NCBI GenBank assembly: GCA_017935825.1
Contig: JAGBGW010000306.1
Coordinates: forward strand, 1 to 5,860
Source: Clostridia bacterium
Lineage (GTDB): Bacteria; Bacillota; Clostridia; Christensenellales; Maliibacteriaceae
DNA length: 5,860 bases
Direction of reading: 5' to 3'
Shown here: positions 5,288 to 5,860 of the stretch, piece after piece
Position numbering within the stretch: position 1 is the first letter of the stretch
Layout of the letters: every line of letters starts with the position of its first letter
The notes under the pieces: model-generated
What the model was told of the DNA's origin: nothing
Databases searched by the model: none
What the model saw: only the letters and a program-made list of their open reading frames with translations
Translations under genes and position numbers: made by a program

Positions 5288-5860
5288 TTATACTTTTTTC
5301 ACCACTGCGGAATCTCCAAGTTTTACGTGATGGTAGTAGATCAGCACCGATGTGCTGCACACAAGCCAGCCTGCAGGATAGCCCATTGCAAGGGGCAGTA
5401 CGGTGTTGGAGATGAAGTTGGACATGATGAACAGGTAAATCTGGCGGAACACAACGAAGGAGCAGAGCATAATGATCATCGGCGCCCGTGCATTGCCCGC
5501 ACCGCGCAGCGCGGCGGAGTAGACCTGATTGACACAGCACATAAAGTAGAACGGTGTCAGCCAGCGAAGGAACAGCACGCCGTATTCCAGCACCTCTGCA
5601 TCGTTATTGAAGAACTTGACCAGTGGCGATGCAAAACCGATGACGGTGATGGAAATGACGATGGTGATGATCAATGCCATGATGAACGACGTCCGCACGC
5701 CTTTTTTGGCTCGTTCCACCTGACCTACACCAAGATTTTGACCAACAAAGGTGGTGGAAGCAAGTGCAATGGACTGCATCGGCAGGAAAATCAGCTGATC
5801 GATCTTGGTATATGCCGTCCAGCCGCCCATGCATGCAGCGCCGAACTGGTTGATGTAGGA
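5288..5860 (-). CDS. MATE-family efflux protein, C-terminal part (5' end outside window)
   Basis: The frame is open on the minus strand from the window edge (5860) to the TAA at 5288-5290, giving 190 residues of a multidrug and toxic compound extrusion (MATE) transporter. Full-length members have about 450 residues and twelve helices, so this is roughly the last two fifths. Visible signatures are SYINQFGAACMGGWTAYTKID, IALASTTFVGQNLGVGQVERAKKG (matching the GQN.GAG...RA motif of the second half) and SAALRGAGNARAPM. Hydrophobic helices follow, and the tail is charged. MATE pumps expel cationic drugs or metabolites using a Na+ or H+ gradient; the substrate cannot be told. The Met encoded at 5830 is internal, since family sequence continues before it. 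The gene converges on the AI-2E gene and ends at the shared terminator. Confidence 0.94.
   Translation of the reverse strand, partial: SYINQFGAACMGGWTAYTKIDQLIFLPMQSIALASTTFVGQNLGVGQVERAKKGVRTSFIMALIITIVISITVIGFASPLVKFFNNDAEVLEYGVLFLRWLTPFYFMCCVNQVYSAALRGAGNARAPMIIMLCSFVVFRQIYLFIMSNFISNTVLPLAMGYPAGWLVCSTSVLIYYHHVKLGDSAVVKKV

Noticed and set aside
4786..5415. 209-codon plus-strand frame overlapping the AI-2E gene and the MATE gene end
   Set aside because: It is an Arg/Gly/Cys-rich out-of-frame translation that runs through the terminator and into the antisense of MATE. No domain is visible.

Overview
The window looks like chromosomal DNA from a moderate-GC, Gram-positive member of the Clostridia, perhaps an Oscillospiraceae-type gut anaerobe. 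This is inferred from consensus sigma-A promoters, strong GGAGG-type ribosome binding sites, GTG/TTG starts, U-tailed hairpin terminators and the protein families present. No phage, insertion sequence, tRNA, rRNA or CRISPR sequence is visible. Seven genes can be supported. All are membrane proteins except the first, a response regulator.

Region 1 (1-2868, plus strand) is a tight operon of four genes. It holds the 3' part of an OmpR-type response regulator cut by the window edge, then a sensor histidine kinase that overlaps it by 4 bases. An unrecognised 293-residue protein with about eight membrane segments starts one base after the kinase. A 132-residue protein with two membrane segments starts three bases after that. 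The packing suggests the two unknown membrane proteins belong to the kinase/regulator signalling unit. This is the least understood part of the window.

Region 2 (2869-3382, plus) is a single GtrA-family gene with its own extended -10 promoter and its own terminator.

Region 3 (3383-5278, plus) opens with a roughly 216-base intergenic stretch. It carries an imperfect 17-bp dyad centred near -61, a near-consensus promoter, a leader hairpin and a possible 21-codon upstream reading frame. A two-gene operon follows: an HdeD/DUF308 membrane protein and an AI-2E-family (UPF0118) transporter, separated by six bases.

Region 4 (5288-5860, minus) is the 3' part of a MATE-family efflux gene converging on the AI-2E gene. 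The two genes share a bidirectional terminator that overlaps the last codons of the transporter.

No clearly undescribed system is proven here. The best candidate for something poorly described is the two-component system with its two membrane-protein companions. The HdeD/AI-2E promoter region, with its possible operator, is second.
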